NCBI GenBank assembly: GCA_964036315.1
Contig: OZ038496.1
Coordinates: forward strand, 12,811,535-12,875,534
DNA from: Acanthosepion esculentum
Lineage: Eukaryota; Mollusca; Cephalopoda; Sepiida; Sepiidae
Length of the DNA: 64,000 nt
Direction of reading: 5' to 3'
The translations under genes were made by a program, and so were the position numbers. The notes under the pieces were generated by a model, which saw only the letters and a list, made by a program, of their open reading frames with translations, did no database searches and was not told the origin of the DNA. Position 1 is the stretch's first letter. Each line of letters starts with the position of its first letter. Shown here piece after piece: positions 52,746 through 63,269 of this stretch.

Positions 52746-52815
52746 GAATGTAAGCTATGCTGAATCATAGATTTATACTTGTCTATTACCAGACTATTCC
52801 CCACATAGTAATGTA

Positions 52816-53415
52816 CACCCTTGTGCAAATTAATTATACAGGAAGATGTGATGACACATGATCACCTGCACCCTTGTACAAATTAATTGTAACAAAACAA
52901 ATAATTTCATTATTATTTACTTTTTTCGTATTTTTCCAATGAAATATGACCCAGTAGACATGTCAGTACTTCGTTCCTTGCAGATTGACCACAGATTCTC
53001 GATTTGATTTAAATCAGGAGAGTTTCCGGGACAGTCTATTGTACTTTGATTTGCTCACTGGTAAGGCTTACCAGTGTGTTTGTGCAGCTTTACAATTTTC
53101 GTATGCTTCCTTGGAGTAACGTACATCGCAGGCAATGGCCGTAGGACAACTAATTGACAGTCGAGAAAATAGTGTCTGTGCGTGATGAAAATCTGATGAA
53201 ATCACGGATGACGCAATATTTTTCAAAGCCAAACAAATTTCACCATACACCCCGAAAATAGATTCATATTACTGCATACCACTGCAACTGACATAATCTG
53301 AGGAAAAAAAAAACAGAAATCGATTACACCCTGTCACTCCAATGAATCTGAAATTGACCGTATAGTGAATGAAAGGAAACTAAAGCGGTTCTTTTAATTA
53401 AATTGCACAAAGGTG
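52816..53415 (-). mobile_element. Tc1-type transposon, deleted
   Basis: Inverted ends 'CACCCTTGTGCAAATTAATT' and, from the right, 'CACCTTTGTGCAATTTAATT'. TA duplications at 52814-52815 and 53416-53417. The minus strand encodes 'DCPGNSPDLNQIENLWSICK' (C-terminal catalytic E in QIENLW). The rest of the transposase is lost (600 bp in total). Minus frame 53068-53250 is possibly drifted coding. Confidence 0.82.
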
Positions 53416-53419
53416 TAAT

Positions 53420-54280
53420 ATTTATTCAAAGAAGCAAATTAGGGGCATCGCTATCATTGTGACTTCAAATAAGAAAATCCTGTGTCAAGAAAAGGGGTCA
53501 TCGCTGTCAGCTCAAATGATATACGAGTCGACTTTGTCTCGCTTGCCAATCGATTATGCAAATGACAAGAAAATAAAGAAGTGGCTGAATTGTACCTTTA
53601 AAAAAATAAAATACGAATTGTCGAAAAATAGAAATGTTTTTTTTGCGAATATTCCGTTTAAAACCGTCAACGTCCGTCACCTGTTCACTTTCTCCAACCA
53701 CGGCAAACGGTGGAGTATCATAATATCGTTCTCTCCATAAAGCTACGATTTAAGTGTTTATTTCTATTCTAATCTAGGTTGCATGTAGCACACCAGTCCG
53801 AGAATGAAGGAAAGATTCCCTTATCGTAGTTGTCGCATCAATCCGATGCAACTGATCTGCTTTCCGTTCTGCTAAACATTTTTGGATGGATATTTTCATG
53901 TTATTTTTTTTTTCAGTTTACTCGGGAGTAAGGTGTCGTATGCCGATGTCAAGGTGTGAAAGATTTATATGCAAGCATGTTCAAACAATGCTTTCCTCCT
54001 CCATAAGATGGGTTTACACGTGCCAGATATCAGTCTGAAATGCATGCTTTTTCAGTATAGCTTTTATTTGCGTGTTTCTCCTTCTCACAGAACAGAGTGC
54101 CTTCGTTGCAGCTAAGAAGTTCTATCTACGCCATATTTCCCCAACAAGACAATGGAGGTTTTAAATTAGTTTGACTTCTCTTAAATGGAATTCTCTCTTA
54201 GACTAATGGATTCGATTTAAAAAAAAACTTTACGGTGCCTGATATTCCATAGCGGTTTCCAATGTTCTTTTTTTATCATT
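53420..54280. other. Unrecognised; frame 53459-53740 (93 aa)
   Basis: The frame encodes a basic product with no family resemblance I can name. Its codon pattern is AT-driven like the surroundings. No promoter or partner was seen, so it is left uncalled. Confidence 0.35.
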
Positions 54281-54284
54281 TCAT

Positions 54285-54475
54285 CCCAATCAAGGCAATA
54301 AAGCCACTGCGAGATTATGGAGTGTGAGAGAATATGACAAGAGAAAACACTACTAAGGAGAGAAAACAATAAAAGAAGATGAATTAAGAAGACAGAGGAT
54401 AAGAATTGACACTGCATTTAGATTTTTCGTGATCAAAGTTGACTAGAAAGCAAGAAAATGGCAAAAACAAGAACA
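54285..54475 (+). repeat. Dispersed repeat of unknown class, copy 2
   Basis: Matches 27140-27345 in order: 'aaggcaataaagccactgcg', 'actactaaggagagaaaaca', 'ttgacactgcatttagattt', 'gatcaaagttgact'. Confidence 0.65.
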
Positions 54476-54525
54476 ACGAGAGAAGAAACTGTTACCATAG
54501 ATATTACGGCAACATACATGATTAT

Positions 54526-54647
<122 letters not shown>

Positions 54648-54659
54648 GAGCGGGATATA

Positions 54660-55542
54660 CAAGGGTCATTCAATAAATAAGGTGAATTTTTCGGTATAAG
54701 GACTTCTAATACAGATAGAAGCTTACTTTTTTTTATTTCTCAACGTAGTCTCCCAGCACTGTCACATACATTTCCCATCTGTGCACAAGCTTCCGTATTC
54801 CCTCAGCGTAAAAATCTTTGGACTGATGTCTCAGCCAGTCGCTCACAACACTTTTGACTTCATCGTCACTTTTAAACTTCGTGCCTCTCGTGAACGCTTT
54901 CAAGGGACCAAACAGGTGAAAGCCTGAAGGGACAAGGTCTGATCTGTAAGGGGGACGAGGGAGCCGTTCCCAGTCCAGCTCGTTGATGGTTTGCACCGTT
55001 TGGGCTGCTGTGTGAGGCCTTGCGTTGTCATAATGCAAGATGACTCCTTCTGACTGATGACCCCTGCGTTTGTCCCAACAGATAAGCTCAAAGTCCTTGC
55101 AATGTCATCCACTGTCACCCTACTGTCACATTGAATGAGGTCATTGACTGATTCGATCACCTCAGGAGACCTCACTTCTGTAAGCCTCCCAGACCTGTCT
55201 TCATCCTCAACACTGCTCCGTCCTTCTTTAAACAATTTAGCCCACTTGTAGACATTTTTTGGCTGAAACATGTGGCACCATACACAGTTGACATTCTCCT
55301 ATAAATTTCAACTGGTTTGCACCATTCAGCAACCAAAAACTTGATAACTGACCGTTGTTCAATCCTGGAACATGCTTCTTGGTCGGCCATCTTTGTTAAT
55401 CAACAAAGTTTTTTTTAATCTGCAAAAGAAATTAAATCCATGTGAAAAAGAGGTAAAACAAAGAAAAATAAAAAAGAGTAAGCTTCTATCTGTATTAGAA
55501 GTCCTTATACCAAAAATTCACTTTATTCATTGAATGACCCTC

Positions 55543-55545
<3 letters not shown>
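54660..55545 (-). mobile_element. DD34D mariner with long TIRs, defective
   Basis: Inverted ends about 75 bp long ('AGGGTCATTCAAT.AATAA', 'GGTATAAGGACTTCTAATAC', 'AGATAGAAGCTTACT'). TA flanks at 54658-54659 and 55546-55547. The minus-strand transposase is in three frames: 55390-55172 (N-terminus 'ACSRIEQRSVIKFLVAEW'), 55271-54900 ('NVYKWAKLFKEGRSSVED', 'SRVTVDDIARTLSLSVGT') and 55038-54733 ('HYDNARPHTAAQTVQ', 'RSDLVPSGFHLFGPL'). The first catalytic D region is deleted. The third catalytic D (PSD in relatives) is G. It cannot be active. Confidence 0.9.

Positions 55546-55546
<1 letters not shown>

Positions 55547-55606
<60 letters not shown>
55547..55606. repeat. (TA)n microsatellite
   Basis: Begins at the mariner right target TA. 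Confidence 0.95.
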
Positions 55607-55610
<4 letters not shown>

Positions 55611-55658
55611 ATCCACAGATAGACTTGTTTCGCTATAACACAGCTCTTCAGTGTGGAT
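55611..55658 (-). ncRNA. Candidate type I hammerhead ribozyme (PLE terminal sequence)
   Basis: Minus strand in order: ATCCACA (stem I), CTGAAGA (55651-55645), stem II GCTG-TGTTA-TAGC, GAAA (55632-55629), stem III AC-AA-GT, cleavage C, a TATC bulge, and TGTGGAT, which pairs exactly with ATCCACA. All invariant core bases of the hammerhead (CUGANGA, GAAA, UH) are present. Stem III is two base pairs with a two-base loop, as in hammerheads known from Penelope-like elements. A bulge next to the cleavage site is the main doubt. Activity is untested. Confidence 0.6.
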
Positions 55659-55659
55659 A

Positions 55660-55735
55660 GACTTCCGGTTGCCTTTAGCTAGGATCGAAACACGACTGCA
55701 TTGGCGGAAATTCTACCACTAAGCCGTCGGCCCAC
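55660..55735 (-). repeat. tRNA-Gly-like remnant
   Basis: Minus strand 'GGCTTAGTGGTAGAATTTCC' + 'GCC' and 'GTTTCGATCCT' resemble the A and B boxes of tRNA-Gly, but the arms do not close properly. Pseudogene or SINE head. Confidence 0.45.
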
Positions 55736-55885
55736 GGCAGGGACGAAAGTGAATTTTAGTGTATTTAATTTTATATAAACACACAGTCACGGAAGAGTTT
55801 TGCTATATCAGCTTTAATAGTCACTGTTTACAAACCCAAACTCCCTTCCCCAGAGAGCTCAACCGAAATTAATTTTTCAGGATCC

Positions 55886-55887
<2 letters not shown>

Positions 55888-55970
<83 letters not shown>

Positions 55971-56000
55971 ATATGAGTGTGTATACATACACACACATAC

Positions 56001-56050
<50 letters not shown>
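55888..56050. repeat. (TA)n and (TG)n tracts
   Basis: TA about 55888-55968 with one break, then CA, TA and TG to 56049. Confidence 0.95.
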
Positions 56051-56344
56051 CGGTGAACAATTTAGATATGTTCTGTCTACTTATTTTAAAATTAATTACG
56101 AATACTCCACAAATGTTTAAAAATATGTACAATAGATAGTTTGAAATGTCAAGGTTTGCACTAATAGTTTTTTACTATTTATTTCACAAAAAACTCTGCA
56201 GAACCATACTTAGTTACCTCCCCTTAAACTGTGTCACCAATCATGCACTGACTCAGCGTTCTTCACTGCACAAGTAAGAAATTTAACTTTTAGATGAGCA
56301 CAACAATTTTGTCTTCGACAATAATTAACACTACAATATTTGTC

Positions 56345-56400
56345 TTGCAATAAACAATACCCTGATGATGACATTGTGCTATGTCGAAAGTACTCTGAAT
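56345..56400 (+). ncRNA. Hammerhead-like core without clear stem I
   Basis: CTGATGA (56362-56368), stem GACAT-TGTGCT-ATGTC, GAAA (56386-56389), then GTAC TC compatible with a two-bp stem III. Sequences either side do not pair convincingly. Confidence 0.4.
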
Positions 56401-56720
56401 AAAATATGTAACAACACAGAGATTTTCACTCGTCCTTCAATAACGGCACCAAAAAGGTCATCCGTGAATATGAAAGAATTCAACTGAGAATAAGTAGAGG
56501 ACTATGTCTAAATTATTCAAAGAAACATGTCTCAATGAGAACATGCTTCCAAAATATACGCATACATATATATATATATATATACGATTGCATCTAGCAT
56601 GAAACAGACTGTCGCCTCTAAGTGTTGACTTCTATGTTCACTTTTATATTTACACACGCTCTATCTATGATATTGAGCACTTTATCCCATAAATATAGCA
56701 CACTAAGATTATATTTCTTC

Positions 56721-56723
<3 letters not shown>

Positions 56724-56768
<45 letters not shown>
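56724..56768. repeat. (TA)n microsatellite
   Basis: Pure TA tract. Confidence 0.95.
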
Positions 56769-56772
<4 letters not shown>

Positions 56773-56835
56773 TTTTTATATTATTTATTTATTAGCTATG
56801 GGCAATATTTATTGGAAAGCGCTCAATATCAGTGA

Positions 56836-56964
56836 TAGAGTTAACATATTTAATTGGATTGATGTGAGTTTATGATCCTGTGTTTCACGCTATTTGCGAT
56901 CGTCAGACAAACTCTGACGATTGCAAATAGCGTGAAACCCAGAGTCACAACCTCATACCAATCC

Positions 56965-56967
<3 letters not shown>
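56836..56967. repeat. Foldback element with GTTGGATTG-type ends
   Basis: Arms such as 'gtttcacgctatttgc' and 'gcaaatagcgtgaaac' are inverted copies. The ends 'aattggattgat' and 'accaatccaact' face TA tracts. The arm end is the same as in the small palindrome at 18.72 kb. Confidence 0.82.

Positions 56968-57034
<67 letters not shown>
56968..57034. repeat. (TA)n microsatellite
   Basis: Pure TA tract. Confidence 0.95.
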
Positions 57035-57038
<4 letters not shown>

Positions 57039-57039
57039 T

Positions 57040-57580
57040 TCTCTGCAAAATAAGATGAACTTTCGAAAAGACGAAGTGCCCTCCACCCCGGAAAATTGGG
57101 GTTGCATCCTGATAAACAGAAGCACTAAAAGCATATATAACTAGCACAACAATCGACAAACGTTCTCTGGGTGCCTGTAGCAAGGAAGAAGAATACATCG
57201 CCATGTGAATGACTTTCAGTGATAATGACATCAACTTGGCTTCAACGTGTGATGACAGCAGGAAATTCGAAAGGCTGCGAGGTTTACCTATCCATAATGC
57301 ACGCTGGTACAGGCAACATAATTCTTATTGGAGAATCTAAATGGAATGATGGGATTATAGAATGGTGAATCGGGATTCCATCCACAGTGTTTAGGATCCC
57401 ATTGCTGAGCGTCAGCACCCTGGAAAAATTCCAAGCAAGCCAAAGAATCCGGTGTCTTAAAGACAACCAGAGAGCTACTTGCCCGAATCTCTCATTAATA
57501 CAGACCAACCTTCTATAGGGACCCATTATTCAGCAGACCGTATCTTTCTGCAAAGTTGTGCATTAGGTTTGTCTTGAGCG
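57040..57580 (+). other. Possible upstream part of LINE-D, uncertain
   Basis: No clear motif, but the reading quality and position directly upstream suggest part of the same element. The minus frames 56953-57234 and 57284-57526 are taken as shadows. Confidence 0.3.
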
Positions 57581-57582
57581 GT

Positions 57583-59590
57583 TTAGTTTGGAAACTGCAA
57601 AAGAGGATAGGAAAATAGAGAACCGACCAAATAGACGACAGATTCAGATTAAGAACAGAGTTATGAAGCGCCGACTCAAGGAAAATCCAAGTCATGAGAG
57701 GGCAGGTCTTAAAGACCTGCTTAAGGATATTAAAGAAAGGATTTTAGTGATCTCTAGAGCTGAGAACCAAAGAAAATATCGAAAGAAAAAGCGACAGTCT
57801 TGGAGATCATTTTGCAATAACCCTTACGCTTTTCCTAAAAAGGTGTTCCCTGAGACAAAGAGAGGCACACTCGACGTCCCGCAGGAGGAACTCAAGAACC
57901 ACCTGAAGATGACGTATTCTGATGCTTAGAAAGATGTTCCAATCCCTTCAATGGGTGATCTTCCCAGGCCTTAAGATCTAGAGATTAGGTTTAATGACGG
58001 TGGATTAAATCTAAGGGAAATTCGGGAATTTGTCCTCAAATCCCGCGCTGGTAGTGCACCTGGAATAAATGGAATATTCTACAAATTATATAAGAATTGT
58101 CCAAACATCCGCAAGCAACGCACCATCTTCGTCCAACCGGCATGGAACCAAGGTTATTGTACCATACCTGGCGGATGGCATTTGGATCCTTAAGGAAAAG
58201 AATGCAAAAGGCATTGAAAATTTCCGCCGATCTCCCTCTTGGATGTAGAGGGGAAAATATTTTTGTGTCCTTTCCAGTCGTATGTCGGACTTCCTGTTAG
58301 GTAACTATTACATAAATACAGCTGTTCAGAATGCTGAGATATCTGGCTTCCCCGGTGGTCTGGAGCATTCACACATGATTTGGAACTCAATCCTATCAGC
58401 CAAACAAAATAAAAGTAAGCTTCATGTAATTTGGATTGATCATGCGTATGGATTAGTTCCTCATGAGTTAATTTGAATGTCCCTCGAAGTTTTCAATTTC
58501 CCTAGTAAGGTTGGGGAAATTGTAATGAAATATTTCAGACCAGCGTTTATACAGTTCCCCGTTGGTAACTACACCACCAAGTGGCAAGCCCTCGAGGTTA
58601 GCATCATGTTGTGTTGTGTGATATCCCAATTCTTTTAATTATGTCCATGGGTCACATATTACAGGGTGCAGCGGACACAGCAAAGGGAGTGATGACTAAG
58701 GGACAAATGGCCCTTCCTCCTTCCAGAGCTTTCATAGATGCCCCACCATTCTGATCCCGTCTAAGGTCGGGGCCGATAAACTGCTGCAGCGCTACCATAA
58801 GCTCTTCAAGTGAGCGAGAATTACAGCTAAGCCCAAGAAAAGCCGGAACTTATCATTACGCAGAGATTCTGTCAGGGAGATTCACTTCTGCATTGGAGGT
58901 GACATGATCTCGACAGTCAAAGAGAAGCCAGTGAAGAGCCTCGGACGGCTGTATGAAATTCCACTGACTAATCGGCACTAAGGTAAAGAGGTGCAGAAAG
59001 TGGCACTAGATGGACTTGAATCCAGCGACAGAACCCATCTCTCCGGTAAACTGAAGACTTGCTACTAACAACATGGTATACTGCTCCGGCTTCTGTGGTC
59101 GTTCCAGTTGTAAGATATTACTCTCGAATTCACCAGACGCAGAGGGGTATCAACAATACCTGAAAAAGTGGGTTAGAGTTCCCCTTGCTTCTCCACAGTG
59201 TGAATCTATACCAATGCCGGGAAAACTGCGACTTCCTATCTCCTCATTGGTGGAGGTGTTCAAGCTCAGGAAGGTACGCCTTCACATGATGATAAAGGAC
59301 TTGGACGATGGGCTCGTACGCAAGTTACGGTTATATAATCCAAACTGGTACAAAATGGTCAACAGCAGATGTCACCAAAGAAACAGATTCCAACTTGCGA
59401 ACCAAGGAGATTATGAAATTGGCCCAAACCAATCGAGCTGGCGTGGGCTGCACGAGCAACCGAACTTTCTCCAGATAGGGTCCAAAGTGTAAATGAGACA
59501 TGGTGATTGAAGAAATCAGGAAATTCGTGAAAGAGCAGCGACCTGATACTACTGTTTCTCAGTCCAAACAATGTGCTTAGACTACACGGT
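57583..59590 (+). pseudogene. LINE-D non-LTR retrotransposon body with RT, decayed
   Basis: In order on the plus strand: basic N-terminal part (57588-57929: 'NRPNRRQIQIKNRVMKRRLK'); RT start 'LREIREFVLKSRAGSAPGIN' + 'GIFYKLYKNCP'; 'ISLLDVEGKIF'; 'TDFLL'-type region then 'AEISGFPGGLEHSHMIWNSI' and 'HVIWIDHAYGLVPHELI' (motif A; two residues missing against LDLANAYGSVPH); 'PVGNYTTKWQALEVSIM'; and 'SRAFIDAPPF', where a FxDD catalytic box is expected (second D lost). Then 'REIHFCIGGDMISTVKEKPV', 'LRLPISSLVEVFKLRKVRLH' and 'SNQ'-type drift to 'MVIEEIRKFVKEQRPDTT'. Many stops. Related to the R2-like LINEs common in aquatic animals; lineage by pattern. Confidence 0.78.
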
Positions 59591-59662
59591 TCATCTTTCG
59601 TATTACAAGGAGTGTTATTGGTCTCTCGCTTAACTGCGCCCCACACGTAATAATTAAAGGGT
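59580..59662 (-). pseudogene. Mariner (DD37D-type) fragment
   Basis: Minus strand 'PFNYYVWGAVKRETNNTPCN' + 'TKDE' is the segment after the third catalytic D. It sits exactly between two LINE-D pieces. Confidence 0.6.
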
Positions 59663-59970
59663 AACATGATCCCGACAGTCAAAGAGAAGCCAGTGAAGAA
59701 CCTCGAACGGCTGTATGAAATTCCACTGACTAATCGGCACCGAGGTAAAAAAAAAAAGGGGGTGCAGAAAGTGTCACTAGATGGACTTAAATCCAGCGAC
59801 AGGACCCATCTCTCCGACAAACTGAAGAGTTGGTGCTACCAACATGGTTCACTGCCCCGGCTTCTATACGTCGTTGCAGGTGTAGCATATTACTCTGTCA
59901 CCCATTCATCAGATACAACAGTGTATCAACAAGTACCTGCTTCTCCACAGTGAGACTCTATACCACTCTA
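59663..59970 (+). pseudogene. Second LINE-D fragment (duplicate of 58.90-59.22 kb)
   Basis: 'IPTVKEKPVKNLERLYEIPL', 'TNRHRGK', then 'DGLKSSDRTHLSDKLKSWCY' and 'QHGSLPRLL'. It repeats residues already present in the main LINE-D copy and has fewer lesions here, so it is a separate insertion or a duplication. Confidence 0.75.
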
Positions 59971-60300
59971 TACTACAGAAGGCTACTGAGAATTCCATGG
60001 ACGGGGCAAGAAAGCAACAAGGAAGTCTTAAAGAAAATGGCAATACTTATACTCAGAATCAGGAAATGAGAGCTGGAATTCCGTGGTCGCATAATAAGGA
60101 AGGGAAGGTTTATAAGACGTACCCCCACGGGACATACAAAGGACAAGATAGCTTAGGGAAGCAGCGAGTCACGTACCTAATGAATTTGTGTGAATGAATA
60201 GCCGAAGGGAGCGGAGGTTTTAGCAAAGAAAGTCACGCGAAATAGGAAGTTGTGGAGAGTCATGATCGCCAATGACCTGAAGGGAAGCAGTAAATGGAAG
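59955..60300 (+). pseudogene. LINE-C C-terminal fragment, plus strand
   Basis: 'YYRRLLRIPWTGQESNKEVL' and 'KKMAILILRIRK', then after a stop 'ELEFRGRIIRKGRF', 'SRVTYLMNLCE' and 'NRKLWRVMIANDLKGSSK' near the end. Partner of the minus-strand fragment at 31.1 kb. Confidence 0.72.
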
Positions 60301-60511
60301 AGAGAGTTAAGTTTCCTTCCGCTGCCTTAGCTGGTTTACATTGCGTTTGGCCGGTCATGTGACCCTCACAGCATAAGGAATAATTCCCTTCCCTTTGCAA
60401 ATGACAGTTTTGAGGATAGACGCCGTAACCAGATAATGCTTCCCTGACTAATTCAATTTGTTGTAATTAAAAGGTTTTCGTAATGAATACATTGAACCTT
60501 ATCCTTTATAA

Positions 60512-61556
60512 CAGGGGTCGGCAACCTTTTGCTGATTTTATGCCGACTTAGGGTTTTAAAATCATTCAGTGTGCCAACAGCAGACGTATTTTTTATACAA
60601 GTCATGGTCAACATACCTGTTCTACAATATATTTCATATAGTAATATATACTGTATATACTTTTAGTATATATTAAAATTGAAACAGCTAAATATCTTCT
60701 TTGCGTTGTAATATTTATTGGTTCGGAATTTGTGATGTCATTTGCGGCTGCGTGCCATTGGAAATTGTTGTTGCTGCTGTTGAAAGTCTTCAAGCAATGT
60801 GATTTTTGTTATTTGGTAAAGCGCTTTGTTTGCAATTATGTAGCACCAGTCTATAAGGCCTGAGAAAGGAATGTCTTCTTTAAGATCTAAGGCAGGTTTT
60901 GGCAACCTTTTGCTGACTATGTGTTGACTTAGGGATTTAAAATCATTCAGTGTGCCAACAGCATACGTATTTTTATACAAGTCAACATCAATATACTTGT
61001 TCCACAATATATTTTATATATTAATATATAGTATATATACTTTAGTATATATTAAAATTGAAACAGCTAAATATCTTCTTTGCGTTGTAATAGTTATTTG
61101 TTCAGACTTTGTGATGTCATTTGCAGCTGCGCGCCATTGGAAATTGCAGGTTACTGACCCTTGATATATATTTCAAAACTGAATTTTATTGTATGGTCGA
61201 CTTTGTTTAGTTTCTCTACTCCAAGGATCGGCAAACTTTCCATGACTATGTGCAGACTAGGGTTTTAAAATCATTCAATGTGTCAACAGCATACGTATTT
61301 TTATAGTCAAGGTCAATGTACCTGTTCTACAATATATTTTATATACAATGATATGTAAACCACATTAACAAAAAAAATGTTTAAAAAGTCATTTTTTTTT
61401 AAGTTTTTATTATTAATGGGAATCCAAAGAGAAAGCTATTTTAAAACAGCTAAATATCTTTGTTGTAGTAGTTAGTGATTCGGACTTCGTGATGTCATTT
61501 GCGGCTGCGTGCCATGGAAATTGCATGGCACGCGTGCCGTAGGTTGCCGATCCCTG
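60512..61556. mobile_element. hAT-type non-autonomous element with internal triplication
   Basis: Ends 'CAGGGGTCGGCAACCTTTT' and '...AGGTTGCCGATCCCTG' are inverted and typical of hAT elements. The flanking 8-mers ctttataa and tttcataa agree at six positions. Inside, three related blocks start at about 60512, 60893 and 61230, each with 'ttttaaaatcattcagtgtg' and ending 'gccattggaaattg'-like. No transposase coding. Confidence 0.82.
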
Positions 61557-61669
61557 TTTCATAATATTGCCAAGGACTATATTTTAGTTGTGTCCCCATA
61601 CTTTACATCAGTAAAGAAAAAACATCACATTGTAAAGCAAATGTTATGGTGAAGTAATAGGTAGAATTG

Positions 61670-61972
61670 TTACGGTGGAATAATGGATAGCGGCTCGGAT
61701 TGAGAAATCAGAGAGCCGAGTTCGAATTCCAGTTGGATCCATTACATTCACTTATGCGCTAATACCCTTTGGAAAGGTATGATTCTTCTTCTTCTCCCCC
61801 CAGTTATGGGTAAATAGGAGGACAAACCAGGTTCTATAGCCTTGGATGACAATTGACACAGAAAGAAATGATAACATACAGAAGGAAAAAATAAATCTGC
61901 CTCGTCAGTCATGTATCAAAAGATACATAATCGCTTAAGCGTGTATCACGCATGGCACATAACTGACTGAAT
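61670..61972 (+). mobile_element. SINE1, near full length
   Basis: Head 'tacggtggaataatggatag', B-box-like 'GAGTTCGAATTCCAG', body, and 3' hairpin 'tcatgtatcaaaagatacat'. Confidence 0.85.
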
Positions 61973-61981
61973 ATGATTCTT

Positions 61982-62272
61982 GGGAGGCACGGTAGAATAA
62001 TGGATAGCGGCTCGGATTGAGGAATCAGAGAGCCGAGTTCGAATTCCAGTCGAATCCATTGCTTTCTTTTACGTGCTAATACCCTTGGGAAAGCTGTGAA
62101 TGTTCTTCTCCTCCAACAAGGACAGACCGGGTTCTATAACCTTGGATGGCAACTGGTCTACTGCTGAAAGAAATGGTAAACAACTGCGAGAAGAATTCTG
62201 CCTTGTCAGTCATGAATCGAACGATACATGATCGTCTAAGCGTGTATCACACATGGCATGTAATAGACTGAC
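61982..62272 (+). mobile_element. SINE1, near full length, tandem with previous
   Basis: Head 'gggaggcacggtagaataat', with body and 3' hairpin region as above. Same orientation, 10 bp after the previous copy, mirroring the pair at 22.6-23.1 kb. Confidence 0.85.
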
Positions 62273-62277
62273 TGATT

Positions 62278-62606
62278 TACTAAGCATAGCACAAGGCCGC
62301 AGATAGGGAGCACTCAGTGAGGACTCGCTATTCAGTCGTAATTAATCTAGCGGAGCGTTTCTCAACCGGTGCACCCGGGCGTACTAATGGGTACGCAAAT
62401 ATACAATAAAAATAAATGCTTAATTTAGCAGACTTGTGTATTATTTTTTGGTTTTCGAATTTCATGAATTTTTTGCCCTTTTAATATTTACGCGGCGTCA
62501 CAGAATACATGTGCGCCCGGAAGTAAAAAAAAAAAAAGATGAAGAAACACTGATCTGGCGATACAAACTTATTAACCATTACACCACGTCGAAATGCCCC
62601 TGCATC
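62278..62606 (-). mobile_element. SINE5 split by a hAT MITE
   Basis: 62278-62344 ('gcatagcacaaggccgcaga', 'cagtgaggactcg') and 62560-62606 ('ttattaaccattacacc', 'cgaaatgcccc') are the two halves of the SINE5 seen intact at 40755-40862, minus strand. Confidence 0.65.
62353..62551. mobile_element. 199-bp hAT-like MITE nested in SINE5
   Basis: Ends 'GAGCGTTTCT' and '...AGAAACACTG' are inverted. The 8-bp flanks ATCTAGCG (62345-62352) and ATCTGGCG (62552-62559) match at seven positions. Internal 'cacccgggcg' and 'cgcccgg' can pair. Non-coding; the frame 62436-62765 runs through its edge. Confidence 0.7.
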
Positions 62607-62609
62607 TTC

Positions 62610-63255
62610 AAGCAATACCTAGCCTCCTCGCTAAGTCAGTATATGGCACAATGTCATTTTTACGTAGGATGTCCATATACATTCACATACATCGTAACAC
62701 TAAATTTGCATAAAAAAATAAAACAATATTTTAATAAATATTCCGTCTGTGCTATTTACTCTTAATTCAAATTTCAAAATTTGTTATATAGAAGTAATGT
62801 TTTTGGTGAAAAATTTTTATTTTATTATTATTTTTAAACTCGTCGTGTTTGTATAGAAATACTTCATATACGCTTTATCAAAGTTCACGCCTAAGTTAGC
62901 GAAAAAAAGTAACACTGTGTTTACATTTAAAGAAAACGTAAAATAACCGTAACCTTATCTTCGAAAAGTAACTTTTCCTTCTTTTTTTTAAGCGAATATA
63001 AAGTAAATAATTTGAAAAAAAAAAGAAACAGAATTGTTATAGAATTTTAGGACCGCCAACGATCTCATTTCCTGTAGCATTGTTGTCGTCTGAAATTTCA
63101 CATTACGACAAATTAGTCGAGAAGATCCGAAAAAAGATTATCTTCTTCTATGTTCTGTGTCTGTACAGGATGTCGCCCGATCATGGAATTCCACAATTTC
63201 CTGTCCTTTGTACCTACAAAAAAGAAAACTTAGCTTTTTTTATTTGCATCTTTTG
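62610..63255. other. No recognisable feature
   Basis: AT-rich. The frame 63080-63268 has no family resemblance. Confidence 0.45.
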
Positions 63256-63269
63256 CTATTTCTCCTAAT

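Noticed and set aside
53459..53740. 93-aa frame as a host gene
   Set aside because: No family resemblance, no regulatory or splice context, and length not unusual for AT-rich DNA of this size.
59359..59820. 153-aa minus-strand frame as a gene
   Set aside because: Mostly the shadow of LINE-D plus a short mariner scrap; only the mariner part is real.
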